This document shows positions 18,413-31,276 of a stretch of 64,000 bases of DNA, piece after piece. Position 1 is the stretch's first letter. Every line of letters starts with the position of its first letter. Location: assembly GCA_963082875.1 (NCBI GenBank), contig OY720103.1, positions 6,262,001 through 6,326,000 of the forward strand, written 5' to 3'. Source of the stretch: Corella eumyota. Taxonomy: Eukaryota > Chordata > Ascidiacea > Phlebobranchia > Corellidae. Below the pieces are notes generated by a model. The model was not told the origin of the DNA. It searched no databases and was given only the letters and a program-made list of their open reading frames with translations. The position numbers were made by a program, and so were the translations under genes.

Positions 18413-18934
18413 GCGAACGCAGCAGCGTGCCGCACCACACAAACGGCTCTTTTCAGAGCCACCCGTTCAACAAGAAAGAGTTCCGAGTAACGTCGGCCGG
18501 CGCCGCGCGATTGGCCGACCGGCCGTGCGACGTTCTTTTGCCGCCGAAGCGACCCGCGCTCTCGGCCTCGTTTCGAGAAAGCTAGCCGGTCGGGCAAAAG
18601 AGGGAAACCCCCCACTGGCTGCGACAGGCAAGAGAGAAAGAGGCGCGCCGATCGGCCAGCGCGACGTTCTTTTGCCGCCGAAGCGACTCGCGCTCTCGGC
18701 CTCGTTTCGAGAAAGCTAGCAGGTCGCGAAAAAAGAGGGAAACCCCCCACTGGCTGCGACACAGCGAGGAGCGGCGGTTGGTTCGCGCACGTGTGTTTGC
18801 CGAAAATTGGCAACGAGGGCGCGGCGCAAAATGACGACGAAAACATTCGAAGTCCGGGCATCTCTCTGCAATTCTGTTCGGGTGGCTCTGAAAAGAGCCG
18901 TTTCGAGTTTTTTCGTTCGCGCCGTCGTCGTTGC

Positions 18935-19573
<639 letters not shown>

Positions 19574-19802
19574 CTAGACTGCGATTGGCGCCCGTTTCGA
19601 TGGCCAATTTGCATAAGGGAAAGCCCCCCGTGGCGAAGGCGGCGGAACGCCGATTGGCCGTTGCCGAGTCGCTCGAACGGCTCGCGCGCCTGCGATTGGC
19701 CGGCGCTTCGAGTGCTCATTTGCATAGCGGCGGCTTTAAAAGCGAGCGCGCCGACCAGCCGCCACACTCAGCTCGCAAACCCACCACAACCGCGACAACA
19801 CG

Positions 19803-20162
19803 ATGGCAGCATCAAAAGGCACGAAGAAGGCAGTCAAGAAGGCCGCGCCGGCCGAAAACAAAAAGAAGCGACGCGCCCGCCGAAAGGAGAGCTTCAGCAT
19901 CTACATTTACAAGGTGCTCAAGCAGGTGCACCCCGACACCGGCATCTCCAGCAAGGCGATGAGCATCATGAACTCGTTCGTGAACGACATCTTCGAGCGA
20001 ATCGCGTCCGAGGGCTCGCGCCTGGCAACCTACAACAAGCGGCACACGATCAGCAGCCGCGAAATCCAGACCGCCGTGCGACTGCTCTTGCCCGGCGAAC
20101 TGGCCAAGCACGCCGTGTCGGAGGGCACCAAGGCCGTGACCAAATACACCAGCTCGAAGTAG
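19803..20162 (+). CDS. H2B: histone H2B (U5)
   Basis: Intact; protein as in U1, stem-loop at 20198-20213, normal divergent promoter. Confidence 0.98.
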   Translation: MAASKGTKKAVKKAAPAENKKKRRARRKESFSIYIYKVLKQVHPDTGISSKAMSIMNSFVNDIFERIASEGSRLATYNKRHTISSREIQTAVRLLLPGELAKHAVSEGTKAVTKYTSSK

Positions 20163-20882
20163 TTTTTCGACGACGACGAAAAAAAAAACAGCGAAACGGC
20201 TCTTTTCAGAGCCACCCCTCGTGCTCGAAAGAGAAAAGCCACCACGCCCGTTCGCGGGCCCCATCGAAAAACACGTTTATTAATATTTTTATTATCAGAC
20301 AAAGTTGTTGTTGTTGTTGTTCGCTCGTTCGCAAATAGCGGCGAGAAGATCGAAATTTCGCTCGGGCCCCGGTCGCTCGAGTGCTTTCGGCGGCCGCGCG
20401 AGCTCGCAAAACGACGGGACGGCTACGCCCCACGACGGCCAGACCTGCGCCCTTGGGCGCGCCGCGGTTCCTGCGAGGCGCCAAGGCGACGAAAGGCGGC
20501 GGCGCGGGCCCGTCGCTCGCCGAACGGGCCGAACGAGGCGAGCAAACTCGCCAAAACGCGGCCCGGCAGCGTTTTGCCGAGGTTCGGCGACCGACCGCGA
20601 GCGAAGCTCGGCCACCACGCGCACGGCGACGCGACGGGGGGCTGCGGCGGCCGAAGACGCTCGTTTCGAGCCGCTGCCGAGCTCCGTCCGAGGTCGCGCG
20701 GCCGCGCCGCAGCAAGAAACGTGCTCGCGCCTTAGCACAGATTCGCCAGCAAAAGCCGCCGCCAGGCCGATCGCTCCGTTCGCGTCGTTTCGTTTCGGTT
20801 CGACAGCGAGCTATTTATAACGCGTCATAGCAGTGGCCGGGCTTTCATAGCGAAAAGCGAAATCGAACGAAGACCAACCAAC

Positions 20883-20918
20883 ATGACAGCCCAACAGACG
20901 AAGAAAAGCAGCATATAA
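20883..20918 (+). pseudogene. H1: H1 5' stub joined to LINE copy 1
   Basis: The H1 promoter (TATA at 20812-20820), 5'UTR and codons 1-5 (MTAQQ) are intact, then the LINE begins at 20898. The frame continues six codons into the element and stops at 20918, giving an 11-residue peptide MTAQQTKKSSI. No H1 body follows this element: the sequence resumes in the H4 5'UTR. So this unit has no H1 gene. Confidence 0.93.
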
Positions 20919-21096
20919 TTAGATCGCGAAGTTCTGCCCGATTTTTGTCTGTCAGTCTTAGTTCAGTGAAAGTTAACAAAGAGTTCTACAGAATCTTTGG
21001 ATTACTACTTAATTTCTGAAAAAAAACAAGCACCACAAATAGGAGTATATTTTTCTGAAGACCCCTCAACCCAGATTATACATCCCCACTGCCAAA

Positions 21097-22272
21097 ATGG
21101 CGAAAAGAAACAGAAATGCTGCGAAAAACAACCAAGCAGTAGCAGATACCCTAAACACTTCACCGCTTAACCCAACTCCAACCCATACTCCAACTAGGCC
21201 TGTAATACCACCAAGAACAAAACATTCTCAAAAAACCTACGACAACCAAACCCAATACCACTACATCAACAATGAAACCCCTCCCCCAAAAAATAATGAA
21301 GAAAACTATCCTTCAACATCAAAAACCGCCAACAATCAACCAACTTACGCCCAAATTACAACAAAACCTTCAACCGTTCCAAACCAAAACCAATTCGTCT
21401 GTGACCACGAAACAGATGTGTTGATAAAATTCACTGAAATGAGACCTCGAAATTGGCTTATCAACGAAATTAAAAACCTAAAATTTGAACCCACACATCT
21501 TGAAAGTCTATTCTGCAAATTCAACGGCCTAGCTATTATCACAATGAACAACAGGCAAAATGCTAAAAAACTGGAAGCCAATGTCAACAACTTAATTGAT
21601 AATAAAACGTGGCAAAATGTCAGCTACTGCAAGCTCTGGAAACAGGACTTCGTACCCATAACGGTGCAAGATATACCAGGCCGATACACAGATGAACCGA
21701 TTATAGAAATTTTTTTACAAACTTACAATCTGCCAGTTACAAAGGTGCATAGACAACGAGACCCAAACGGTATCCTTACAGGAAAACGTTTCTTTTATGT
21801 AAACGGTGACCTCCTAAAGCAAGTAAAAATCCCTACATTTTTCAAAATTCAAGGCTACCACTTTCCAGTTTACTATTTTGGACAAAGAACCCCAAAAGTA
21901 CCACAAAATGCAGACACCCAACAACAAGCATCGAATAAAGTCAACACACCACAACAAAAAATCGTGAAAGAAAACAACAACCAACCCGTAAAACCACACC
22001 AAGCTGAGCAATCAATGATCAGCAGTGGATCTTCTCAAGCCTCCGGACCGCCGCCTAAACGACCACTCTTTCACCATTCTACACCATCTCACCAACTATC
22101 AACATCAAAACTAACAACCATAGACTCTTGTGTATTTATAACCGACGAAGAAAGAAGAACCATAGAACAATACCATCATGAACATAATCTCACATTAGAA
22201 TGTTCAACCTCATCCGACGATCAAGACTCCACCCCGGAAGGACCCCAAGCAAACCAAACGGTACCTTTTTAA
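21097..22272 (+). CDS. LINE copy 1 ORF1 protein
   Basis: 391 residues. Residues 1-100 are rich in Asn, Thr, Pro and Gln and probably disordered. Residues about 104-180 and 185-262 look like two successive RRM-type folds; the second has the pattern PITVQDIP ... TGKRFFYV ... IPTFFKIQGYHFPVYYFGQ, which resembles the ORF1 proteins of Tx1-group elements. The remainder is low complexity with an acidic Ser-rich end. I see no CCHC knuckle, which many Tx1 ORF1 proteins have. Expected role: RNA binding in the retrotransposon RNP. The protein is identical in all three copies. Confidence 0.8.
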   Translation: MAKRNRNAAKNNQAVADTLNTSPLNPTPTHTPTRPVIPPRTKHSQKTYDNQTQYHYINNETPPPKNNEENYPSTSKTANNQPTYAQITTKPSTVPNQNQFVCDHETDVLIKFTEMRPRNWLINEIKNLKFEPTHLESLFCKFNGLAIITMNNRQNAKKLEANVNNLIDNKTWQNVSYCKLWKQDFVPITVQDIPGRYTDEPIIEIFLQTYNLPVTKVHRQRDPNGILTGKRFFYVNGDLLKQVKIPTFFKIQGYHFPVYYFGQRTPKVPQNADTQQQASNKVNTPQQKIVKENNNQPVKPHQAEQSMISSGSSQASGPPPKRPLFHHSTPSHQLSTSKLTTIDSCVFITDEERRTIEQYHHEHNLTLECSTSSDDQDSTPEGPQANQTVPF

Positions 22273-22529
22273 CATTTCTCGTAACCTTAAACTTTAATAT
22301 ATTGATTTTTCTAATTTATATTGCTTTCATTCGTTTTATGTATAATATGCTTAACACCTGGAACCCACAGTTAAAACCAACCCATAATCGCAAAAATCAA
22401 ACCAACGCTAAATTTCACAACCAAAGGCACAAAATAAACCCAATTTTACACAACAACAAATTACCAAAACCTTACCTACCTACTTTCCATAAATCGAAAA
22501 TAATCTTTTTTAAATACACACCTGGATGA
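22200..22529 (+). CDS. small ORF between LINE ORF1 and ORF2 (copy 1), uncertain
   Basis: 109 codons in a different frame, overlapping the end of ORF1 by 73 bases. Its TGA overlaps the ORF2 ATG as ATGA at 22526-22529. It has a hydrophobic stretch (about residues 23-48, rich in Leu/Ile/Phe) and a basic C-terminal half; I recognise no family. It could be a translated linker ORF for reinitiation at ORF2, or chance. Copy 1 has Leu where copies 2 and 3 have Met in the hydrophobic stretch. Confidence 0.35.
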   Translation: MFNLIRRSRLHPGRTPSKPNGTFLTFLVTLNFNILIFLIYIAFIRFMYNMLNTWNPQLKPTHNRKNQTNAKFHNQRHKINPILHNNKLPKPYLPTFHKSKIIFFKYTPG

Positions 22530-25500
22530 CGTCGATGTTAAAAATTACCTCCTTGAACTGCAACGGGCTTGGCGACCCCGTAAAACGCCAAGCCCTTTTT
22601 GCCAGCCTTTCTCAGACCCAAAATTCCATAATACTACTGCAGGAAACTCACTCCCACCACCATCTTGAACAGCTCTGGTCCAACGAATGGAAGGCTGGCA
22701 AATCCTTTTTCTCCTCCTCCCCCACATCTACCATCGCTCGTGGGGGCGTTGCAATTCTAATAAACACAAATAATTTAATAGCCAAAAACGTTAATCTTAC
22801 TCCAGACGGCCGCACAATAAGTATCGATATAGATACGTATACCCACACCTTTCACATAGTCAACATTTATGCACCTTGCTCCGGTCATTACAAAAACTTG
22901 ACTGAAAATACCAACTATTTTAACTCTATCTTTCACCTGGTTTCATCGCAATACCCCACAATTGTAGCTGGTGATTTTAATAACATTGAAAACTTCAAAC
23001 TCGATCTCAACCCACCAATTATCAACAAAACTAACAATCATTCGTTCTTTCGATTTTGCGAAACCCTTTCTATAGCTGATGCATTAAGGAAACTCCAACC
23101 AAAAATAAAACAATATACGTATACCAGTTTAACCAGTCAATCAAGAATAGATAGAATATATACATCAAACCAAATTAAAACAATATCCCACAACATAATA
23201 CCATGCTGCCTTTCCGACCATGATTTTGTCACAGCAGATCTAACTCTCAGCTCAGCACAAAAAACAAACAAGGGCCAAGGCACTTGGCGAAATAACATCA
23301 AAATCTATCTGGACCCATCTTTTACACATTACATATCACATACCATACCACACCTGAACGACAACACAACAGAAATAACAAATACGTGGACTAAAATTAA
23401 GAGTTTTATAAAAAATGCCAATATCAAATTCGCCAAAAAGCACTCAAATAATTTTACCGATATGAGAAATAAACTAGAACTACAACTTGAAGAGGCAAAA
23501 TTAAACTTACAAGGAAATCTAAATCAACAATTGACCCAGAAATATTTCAACCTTAAAAAACAACTGTACAATTTACACAGATCTCATACCAAAAACAAAA
23601 TTCTGCAAACAATACTTTCCACAACATATACCAACGCCCCGGACAGCTACATATATTCCCTTTTGAAATCAAAAACCGAGCCCACGGAAATCCTCGAACT
23701 ATACGACGACCATCTTCTGCCCTTTACAAAAACCCGTGAACTCCTAGACATAACTTTCAACTACTATAAAAATATTTACAAGCCACCAACTTTAGTAAAC
23801 ACCCACCCCTTTTTTAACCAACAATTTCCACAATTAACAACAGACCAATCAGATCTCTTAACCAAGCCGATAACAAAAGCAGAAATTCTGACAACAATTA
23901 AAAGCCTTACTAAAAACAAAGCCCCAGGCCCTGATGGTCTTTCTAACGAATTGTTTATCTCCCAACAGGAAGCCTTGCTTCCACCTCTGCTAAAACTGTT
24001 CAACCATTTTCTTGAAACTGGATTAATCCCAGCAAATTTCAAAACTGGAAAAATTACCCTTATTCACAAAAAAAGCTCCAAATCTGAGATAAAAAATTAC
24101 CGCCCCATCTCTTTACTAAATTCAGACCTTAAATTGTTTAACAAAATATTAGCCAACCGGATAAAACTCATAACACCATTTTTACTCAGTGGAACCCAAT
24201 TTGCTCAACCAGGCCTCTCAGTTGTAGGTGCAAGCCTGCTACTGAGAGACATCTACCATAAATTGTCTTACAATAAAGTAACAGGCTACATGCTTTCACT
24301 CGACTTTGCCAAGGCTTTCGACTCCATCAGTCATTCTTTCCTGTCGCAAACTCTACAACACTTCAATTTTCCTCAAAAATTCATTAAACTAATCGACACT
24401 TTACACTCAGACATTTTCTCCACTATATACATAAATAAACATCCAACATCCCCCGTCCCGATTCGAAACGGTGTCAGACAAGGATGTCCCCTAAGCCTAC
24501 ACTTGTTTACTCTTGCTCTAGAACCGCTACTCCTGTACATGCAACATCAACAAGATGTCATCGGAGTACGACTTACAAGCCGACATACCATCAAAACGGT
24601 CGCGTATGCCGACGACATAACCCTGACCCTTACCACCCCCCGGTCCATCCACGCTGCCCTATCAACTCTTCAACTTTTTTCAAATGCCTCCGGACTGAAA
24701 CTCAATCACGAAAAAACCAAAGCACTGCTTATCAACCCACCCACTGCTGTAATAAACCTACCTCAAAATATCACTTGGACTAATTCTGTAATAACTCCAC
24801 TTAACATCCCAATTGGAAAACCTAAATTTATAACGCAACATTGGAACCACATATGCCAAAAGATATCCGACGAAGAAAAATGTCTAAGAAAAATATTTTC
24901 GACACTAGACCACAAAGCTGTACTTTCCAAAACAAAGCTCCTGCCACATATTATAAATTTTGCATCAGTCTACCCAATGCCAAAAACAAAACAAATCACC
25001 ATCTCCAACATAATCTTAAGATACGCCCTTAAAAATCAAAATCAATTACAGCTGGAAACCCTGGCACTTACTCGAACTAACGGGGGCTACAATTTCCCCA
25101 ATATAAGGCTTTACTCGGACCTTTTCTTTCTCAAACCAATATTCTCCCACTTTAATTTTCGTAAAAACAGTACTCCTCCATCTCCGCAAGACTTAACAAT
25201 CGAATATAATATCGGACTCCTCCTCTCCAAAACGTATGAAATGCCTTATCTAAATTCGATTCCACACGCCGACATACTTACACCACTTTATAAACACTAC
25301 ATCGACATCATTAACAATTACAAATTAACCCCAAAGCACCTCCAATTAAACTCAATCTCAAAACTTTACAAAACCCTGAACAACCAACCTAAACAAGACA
25401 ACACCACTGTATGGCCGAACATACACAATAACATTCTCTCAAACAACCTAAAAACTATAAATTATAAAATTACTCAAAATGTACTTTCCACCAGATCAAC

Positions 25501-25963
25501 TTTCTTACCCAATCTCCTAGACAATAATTCAAACTGCCCTCTCTGCAATACAAACGCATATGAAACGTCAATCCACTTACTCCACAAATGCAACAAAATT
25601 TCTCCCCTTCTCACTTATACCAACAACATTTTTACAAAACTCACTGGACATGACCATAACATATTTCAAAATTCCGACCATATGAACTTAAGCCCACCTT
25701 CAACAATTTCAATAGTAAACCTAGACCAATACGTACTACTAATATCAACACTCCACCATAAAATTTGGCAATACAGGAATAAAATAGTCTATGAAAAACA
25801 TACCTTCTCACAAAAAAAATTAATCGCTTCCTATATTCAATCCATACAATCCAGACTCCACTTTGAAACAAATAAGCCATACCCGATATACATTAGCCAA
25901 ATAGCCGAATTAGTACAAGTAATACAGACAACAGAACACCACTACCACACAGCAATAACCTAA
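22526..25963 (+). CDS. LINE copy 1 ORF2: APE endonuclease-reverse transcriptase
   Basis: 1,145 residues. The endonuclease at about 5-240 has NCNGL 11-15, QETH 39-42, GDFN 149-152, SRIDRIY 206-212 and SDHDFV 230-235, so the catalytic residues are present. The RT spans about 450-760 with APGPDG (466-471), NYRPISLL, LDFAKAFD (592-599), RNGVRQGCPLS (647-657) and the active-site YADD (694-697). C-terminally there is a CCHC motif, Cys1004, Cys1007, His1017, Cys1022, typical of L1/Tx1-type ORF2. The frame is open throughout. It would nick target DNA and copy the element RNA by target-primed reverse transcription. Confidence 0.93.
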   Translation: MTSMLKITSLNCNGLGDPVKRQALFASLSQTQNSIILLQETHSHHHLEQLWSNEWKAGKSFFSSSPTSTIARGGVAILINTNNLIAKNVNLTPDGRTISIDIDTYTHTFHIVNIYAPCSGHYKNLTENTNYFNSIFHLVSSQYPTIVAGDFNNIENFKLDLNPPIINKTNNHSFFRFCETLSIADALRKLQPKIKQYTYTSLTSQSRIDRIYTSNQIKTISHNIIPCCLSDHDFVTADLTLSSAQKTNKGQGTWRNNIKIYLDPSFTHYISHTIPHLNDNTTEITNTWTKIKSFIKNANIKFAKKHSNNFTDMRNKLELQLEEAKLNLQGNLNQQLTQKYFNLKKQLYNLHRSHTKNKILQTILSTTYTNAPDSYIYSLLKSKTEPTEILELYDDHLLPFTKTRELLDITFNYYKNIYKPPTLVNTHPFFNQQFPQLTTDQSDLLTKPITKAEILTTIKSLTKNKAPGPDGLSNELFISQQEALLPPLLKLFNHFLETGLIPANFKTGKITLIHKKSSKSEIKNYRPISLLNSDLKLFNKILANRIKLITPFLLSGTQFAQPGLSVVGASLLLRDIYHKLSYNKVTGYMLSLDFAKAFDSISHSFLSQTLQHFNFPQKFIKLIDTLHSDIFSTIYINKHPTSPVPIRNGVRQGCPLSLHLFTLALEPLLLYMQHQQDVIGVRLTSRHTIKTVAYADDITLTLTTPRSIHAALSTLQLFSNASGLKLNHEKTKALLINPPTAVINLPQNITWTNSVITPLNIPIGKPKFITQHWNHICQKISDEEKCLRKIFSTLDHKAVLSKTKLLPHIINFASVYPMPKTKQITISNIILRYALKNQNQLQLETLALTRTNGGYNFPNIRLYSDLFFLKPIFSHFNFRKNSTPPSPQDLTIEYNIGLLLSKTYEMPYLNSIPHADILTPLYKHYIDIINNYKLTPKHLQLNSISKLYKTLNNQPKQDNTTVWPNIHNNILSNNLKTINYKITQNVLSTRSTFLPNLLDNNSNCPLCNTNAYETSIHLLHKCNKISPLLTYTNNIFTKLTGHDHNIFQNSDHMNLSPPSTISIVNLDQYVLLISTLHHKIWQYRNKIVYEKHTFSQKKLIASYIQSIQSRLHFETNKPYPIYISQIAELVQVIQTTEHHYHTAIT

Positions 25964-26209
25964 AAATTAACGTACATAACACTGCCAAAATAAACCTATT
26001 TTCTCCTTACTAATCCTTTCAATGTTTTCAATTTTTTACTTTAACTATATGCATGTAAACGCCGTGAACATTTACTATTGTTATTTTGAACTTTAATGTA
26101 TTTCTCCATTTTCATCACCCGTACTCCTTGTTATTTTCCTTTTTGTTTTTTTTGTTATGAATTACGCGCAATATTCTTTATTTGTATCACCCTTATGTAA
26201 TGCAAATAA

Positions 26210-26554
<345 letters not shown>

Positions 26555-26613
26555 GCGGCGGGCCACGCAGGCGACAGCAACACAATCGGCCCTTTTCAGG
26601 GCCACCCGTTTAA

Positions 26614-27285
<672 letters not shown>

Positions 27286-27807
27286 GCGAACGCAGCAGCG
27301 TGCCGCACCACACAAACGGCTCTTTTCAGAGCCACCCGTTCAACAAGAAAGAGTTCCGAGTAACGTCGGCCGGCGCCGCGCGATTGGCCGACCGGCCGTG
27401 CGACGTTCTTTTGCCGCCGAAGCGACCCGCGCTCTCGGCCTCGTTTCGAGAAAGCTAGCCGGTCGGGCAAAAGAGGGAAACCCCCCACTGGCTGCGACAG
27501 GCAAGAGAGAAAGAGGCGCGCCGATCGGCCAGCGCGACGTTCTTTTGCCGCCGAAGCGACTCGCGCTCTCGGCCTCGTTTCGAGAAAGCTAGCAGGTCGC
27601 GAAAAAAGAGGGAAACCCCCCACTGGCTGCGACACAGCGAGGAGCGGCGGTTGGTTCGCGCACGTGTGTTTGCCGAAAATTGGCAACGAGGGCGCGGCGC
27701 AAAATGACGACGAAAACATTCGAAGTCCGGGCATCTCTCTGCAATTCTGTTCGGGTGGCTCTGAAAAGAGCCGTTTCGAGTTTTTTCGTTCGCGCCGTCG
27801 TCGTTGC

Positions 27808-28467
<660 letters not shown>

Positions 28468-28554
28468 TCATTTGCATAGCGGCGGCTTTAAAAGCGAGCG
28501 CGCCGACCAGCCGCCACACTCAGCTCGCAAACCCACCACAACCGCGACAACACG

Positions 28555-28914
28555 ATGGCAGCATCAAAAGGCACGAAGAAGGCAGTCAAGAAGGCCGCGC
28601 CGGCCGAAAACAAAAAGAAGCGACGCGCCCGCCGAAAGGAGAGCTTCAGCATCTACATTTACAAGGTGCTCAAGCAGGTGCACCCCGACACCGGCATCTC
28701 CAGCAAGGCGATGAGCATCATGAACTCGTTCGTGAACGACATCTTCGAGCGAATCGCGTCCGAGGGCTCGCGCCTGGCAACCTACAACAAGCGGCACACG
28801 ATCAGCAGCCGCGAAATCCAGACCGCCGTGCGACTGCTCTTGCCCGGCGAACTGGCCAAGCACGCCGTGTCGGAGGGCACCAAGGCCGTGACCAAATACA
28901 CCAGCTCGAAGTAG
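28555..28914 (+). CDS. H2B: histone H2B (U6)
   Basis: Protein as in U1; the stem-loop is at 28950-28965. The promoter is shortened by 121 bp but keeps the octamer nearest TATA. Confidence 0.98.
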   Translation: MAASKGTKKAVKKAAPAENKKKRRARRKESFSIYIYKVLKQVHPDTGISSKAMSIMNSFVNDIFERIASEGSRLATYNKRHTISSREIQTAVRLLLPGELAKHAVSEGTKAVTKYTSSK

Positions 28915-29625
28915 TTTTTCGACGACGACGAAAAAAAAAACAGCGAAACGGCTCTTTTCAGAGCCACCCCTCGTGCTCGAAAGAGAAAAGCCACCACGCC
29001 CGTTCGCGGGCCCCATCGAAAAACACGTTTATTAATATTTTTATTATCAGACAAAGTTGTTGTTGTTGTTGTTCGCTCGTTCGCAAATAGCGGCGAGAAG
29101 ATCGAAATTTCGCTCGGGCCCCGGTCGCTCGAGTGCTTTCGGCGGCCGCGCGAGCTCGCAAAACGACGGGACGGCTACGCCCCACGACGGCCAGACCTGC
29201 GCCCTTGGGCGCGCCGCGGTTCCTGCGAGGCGCCAAGGCGACGAAAGGCGGCGGCGCGGGCCCGTCGCTCGCCGAACGGGCCGAACGAGGCGAGCAAACT
29301 CGCCAAAACGCGGCCCGGCAGCGTTTTGCCGAGGTTCGGCGACCGACCGCGAGCGAAGCTCGGCCACCACGCGCACGGCGACGCGACGGGGGGCTGCGGC
29401 GGCCGAAGACGCTCGTTTCGAGCCGCTGCCGAGCTCCGTCCGAGGTCGCGCGGCCGCGCCGCAGCAAGAAACGTGCTCGCGCCTTAGCACAGATTCGCCA
29501 GCAAAAGCCGCCGCCAGGCCGATCGCTCCGTTCGCGTCGTTTCGGTTCGACAGCGAGCTATTTATAACGCGTCATAGCAGTGGCCGGGCTTTCATAGCGA
29601 AAAGCGAAATCGAACGAAGACCAAC

Positions 29626-29644
29626 CAACATGACAGCCCAACAG
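29626..29644 (+). repeat. left target-site duplication of LINE copy 2
   Basis: CAACATGACAGCCCAACAG, repeated at 34967-34985. It contains the H1 ATG (29630) and codons 1-5. The first C is ambiguous because the element may also end in C, so the true length is 18 or 19. Confidence 0.9.
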
Positions 29645-29665
29645 ACGAAGAAAAGCAGCATATAA
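29630..29665 (+). pseudogene. H1: H1 5' stub joined to LINE copy 2
   Basis: Same structure as the stub at 20883: H1 codons 1-5 followed by six LINE codons and a stop. The H1 promoter just upstream is intact, apart from the 5-bp deletion about 20 bases before TATA. Confidence 0.92.
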
Positions 29666-29843
29666 TTAGATCGCGAAGTTCTGCCCGATTTTTGTCTGTC
29701 AGTCTTAGTTCAGTGAAAGTTAACAAAGAGTTCTACAGAATCTTTGGATTACTACTTAATTTCTGAAAAAAAACAAGCACCACAAATAGGAGTATATTTT
29801 TCTGAAGACCCCTCAACCCAGATTATACATCCCCACTGCCAAA

Positions 29844-31019
29844 ATGGCGAAAAGAAACAGAAATGCTGCGAAAAACAACCAAGCAGTAGCAGATACCCTA
29901 AACACTTCACCGCTTAACCCAACTCCAACCCATACTCCAACTAGGCCTGTAATACCACCAAGAACAAAACATTCTCAAAAAACCTACGACAACCAAACCC
30001 AATACCACTACATCAACAATGAAACCCCTCCCCCAAAAAATAATGAAGAAAACTATCCTTCAACATCAAAAACCGCCAACAATCAACCAACTTACGCCCA
30101 AATTACAACAAAACCTTCAACCGTTCCAAACCAAAACCAATTCGTCTGTGACCACGAAACAGATGTGTTGATAAAATTCACTGAAATGAGACCTCGAAAT
30201 TGGCTTATCAACGAAATTAAAAACCTAAAATTTGAACCCACACATCTTGAAAGTCTATTCTGCAAATTCAACGGCCTAGCTATTATCACAATGAACAACA
30301 GGCAAAATGCTAAAAAACTGGAAGCCAATGTCAACAACTTAATTGATAATAAAACGTGGCAAAATGTCAGCTACTGCAAGCTCTGGAAACAGGACTTCGT
30401 ACCCATAACGGTGCAAGATATACCAGGCCGATACACAGATGAACCGATTATAGAAATTTTTTTACAAACTTACAATCTGCCAGTTACAAAGGTGCATAGA
30501 CAACGAGACCCAAACGGTATCCTTACAGGAAAACGTTTCTTTTATGTAAACGGTGACCTCCTAAAGCAAGTAAAAATCCCTACATTTTTCAAAATTCAAG
30601 GCTACCACTTTCCAGTTTACTATTTTGGACAAAGAACCCCAAAAGTACCACAAAATGCAGACACCCAACAACAAGCATCGAATAAAGTCAACACACCACA
30701 ACAAAAAATCGTGAAAGAAAACAACAACCAACCCGTAAAACCACACCAAGCTGAGCAATCAATGATCAGCAGTGGATCTTCTCAAGCCTCCGGACCGCCG
30801 CCTAAACGACCACTCTTTCACCATTCTACACCATCTCACCAACTATCAACATCAAAACTAACAACCATAGACTCTTGTGTATTTATAACCGACGAAGAAA
30901 GAAGAACCATAGAACAATACCATCATGAACATAATCTCACATTAGAATGTTCAACCTCATCCGACGATCAAGACTCCACCCCGGAAGGACCCCAAGCAAA
31001 CCAAACGGTACCTTTTTAA
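29844..31019 (+). CDS. LINE copy 2 ORF1 protein
   Basis: 391 residues, identical to copy 1 ORF1. Confidence 0.8.
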   Translation: MAKRNRNAAKNNQAVADTLNTSPLNPTPTHTPTRPVIPPRTKHSQKTYDNQTQYHYINNETPPPKNNEENYPSTSKTANNQPTYAQITTKPSTVPNQNQFVCDHETDVLIKFTEMRPRNWLINEIKNLKFEPTHLESLFCKFNGLAIITMNNRQNAKKLEANVNNLIDNKTWQNVSYCKLWKQDFVPITVQDIPGRYTDEPIIEIFLQTYNLPVTKVHRQRDPNGILTGKRFFYVNGDLLKQVKIPTFFKIQGYHFPVYYFGQRTPKVPQNADTQQQASNKVNTPQQKIVKENNNQPVKPHQAEQSMISSGSSQASGPPPKRPLFHHSTPSHQLSTSKLTTIDSCVFITDEERRTIEQYHHEHNLTLECSTSSDDQDSTPEGPQANQTVPF

Positions 31020-31276
31020 CATTTCTCGTAACCTTAAACTTTAATATAATGATTTTTCTAATTTATATTGCTTTCATTCGTTTTATGTATAATATGCTTA
31101 ACACCTGGAACCCACAGTTAAAACCAACCCATAATCGCAAAAATCAAACCAACGCTAAATTTCACAACCAAAGGCACAAAATAAACCCAATTTTACACAA
31201 CAACAAATTACCAAAACCTTACCTACCTACTTTCCATAAATCGAAAATAATCTTTTTTAAATACACACCTGGATGA
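30947..31276 (+). CDS. small ORF between LINE ORF1 and ORF2 (copy 2), uncertain
   Basis: 109 codons with the same ATGA stop/start overlap with ORF2 at 31273-31276. It differs from copy 1 by Leu to Met. Confidence 0.35.
   Translation: MFNLIRRSRLHPGRTPSKPNGTFLTFLVTLNFNIMIFLIYIAFIRFMYNMLNTWNPQLKPTHNRKNQTNAKFHNQRHKINPILHNNKLPKPYLPTFHKSKIIFFKYTPG

Noticed and set aside
20898-21096. Internal RNA polymerase II promoter in the LINE 5'UTR
   Set aside because: TCAGTC and TTCAGTG words at about 20951-20967 resemble initiators, but this alone is too weak to call a promoter.
24484-25032. Plus-strand frames of 63-99 codons overlapping ORF2
   Set aside because: Alternate-frame shadows of the RT domain, not conserved-looking and without context.
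21345-25880. Minus-strand frames of 60-100 codons inside the LINE
   Set aside because: Short, lacking any domain and wholly within the antisense of ORF1 and ORF2.
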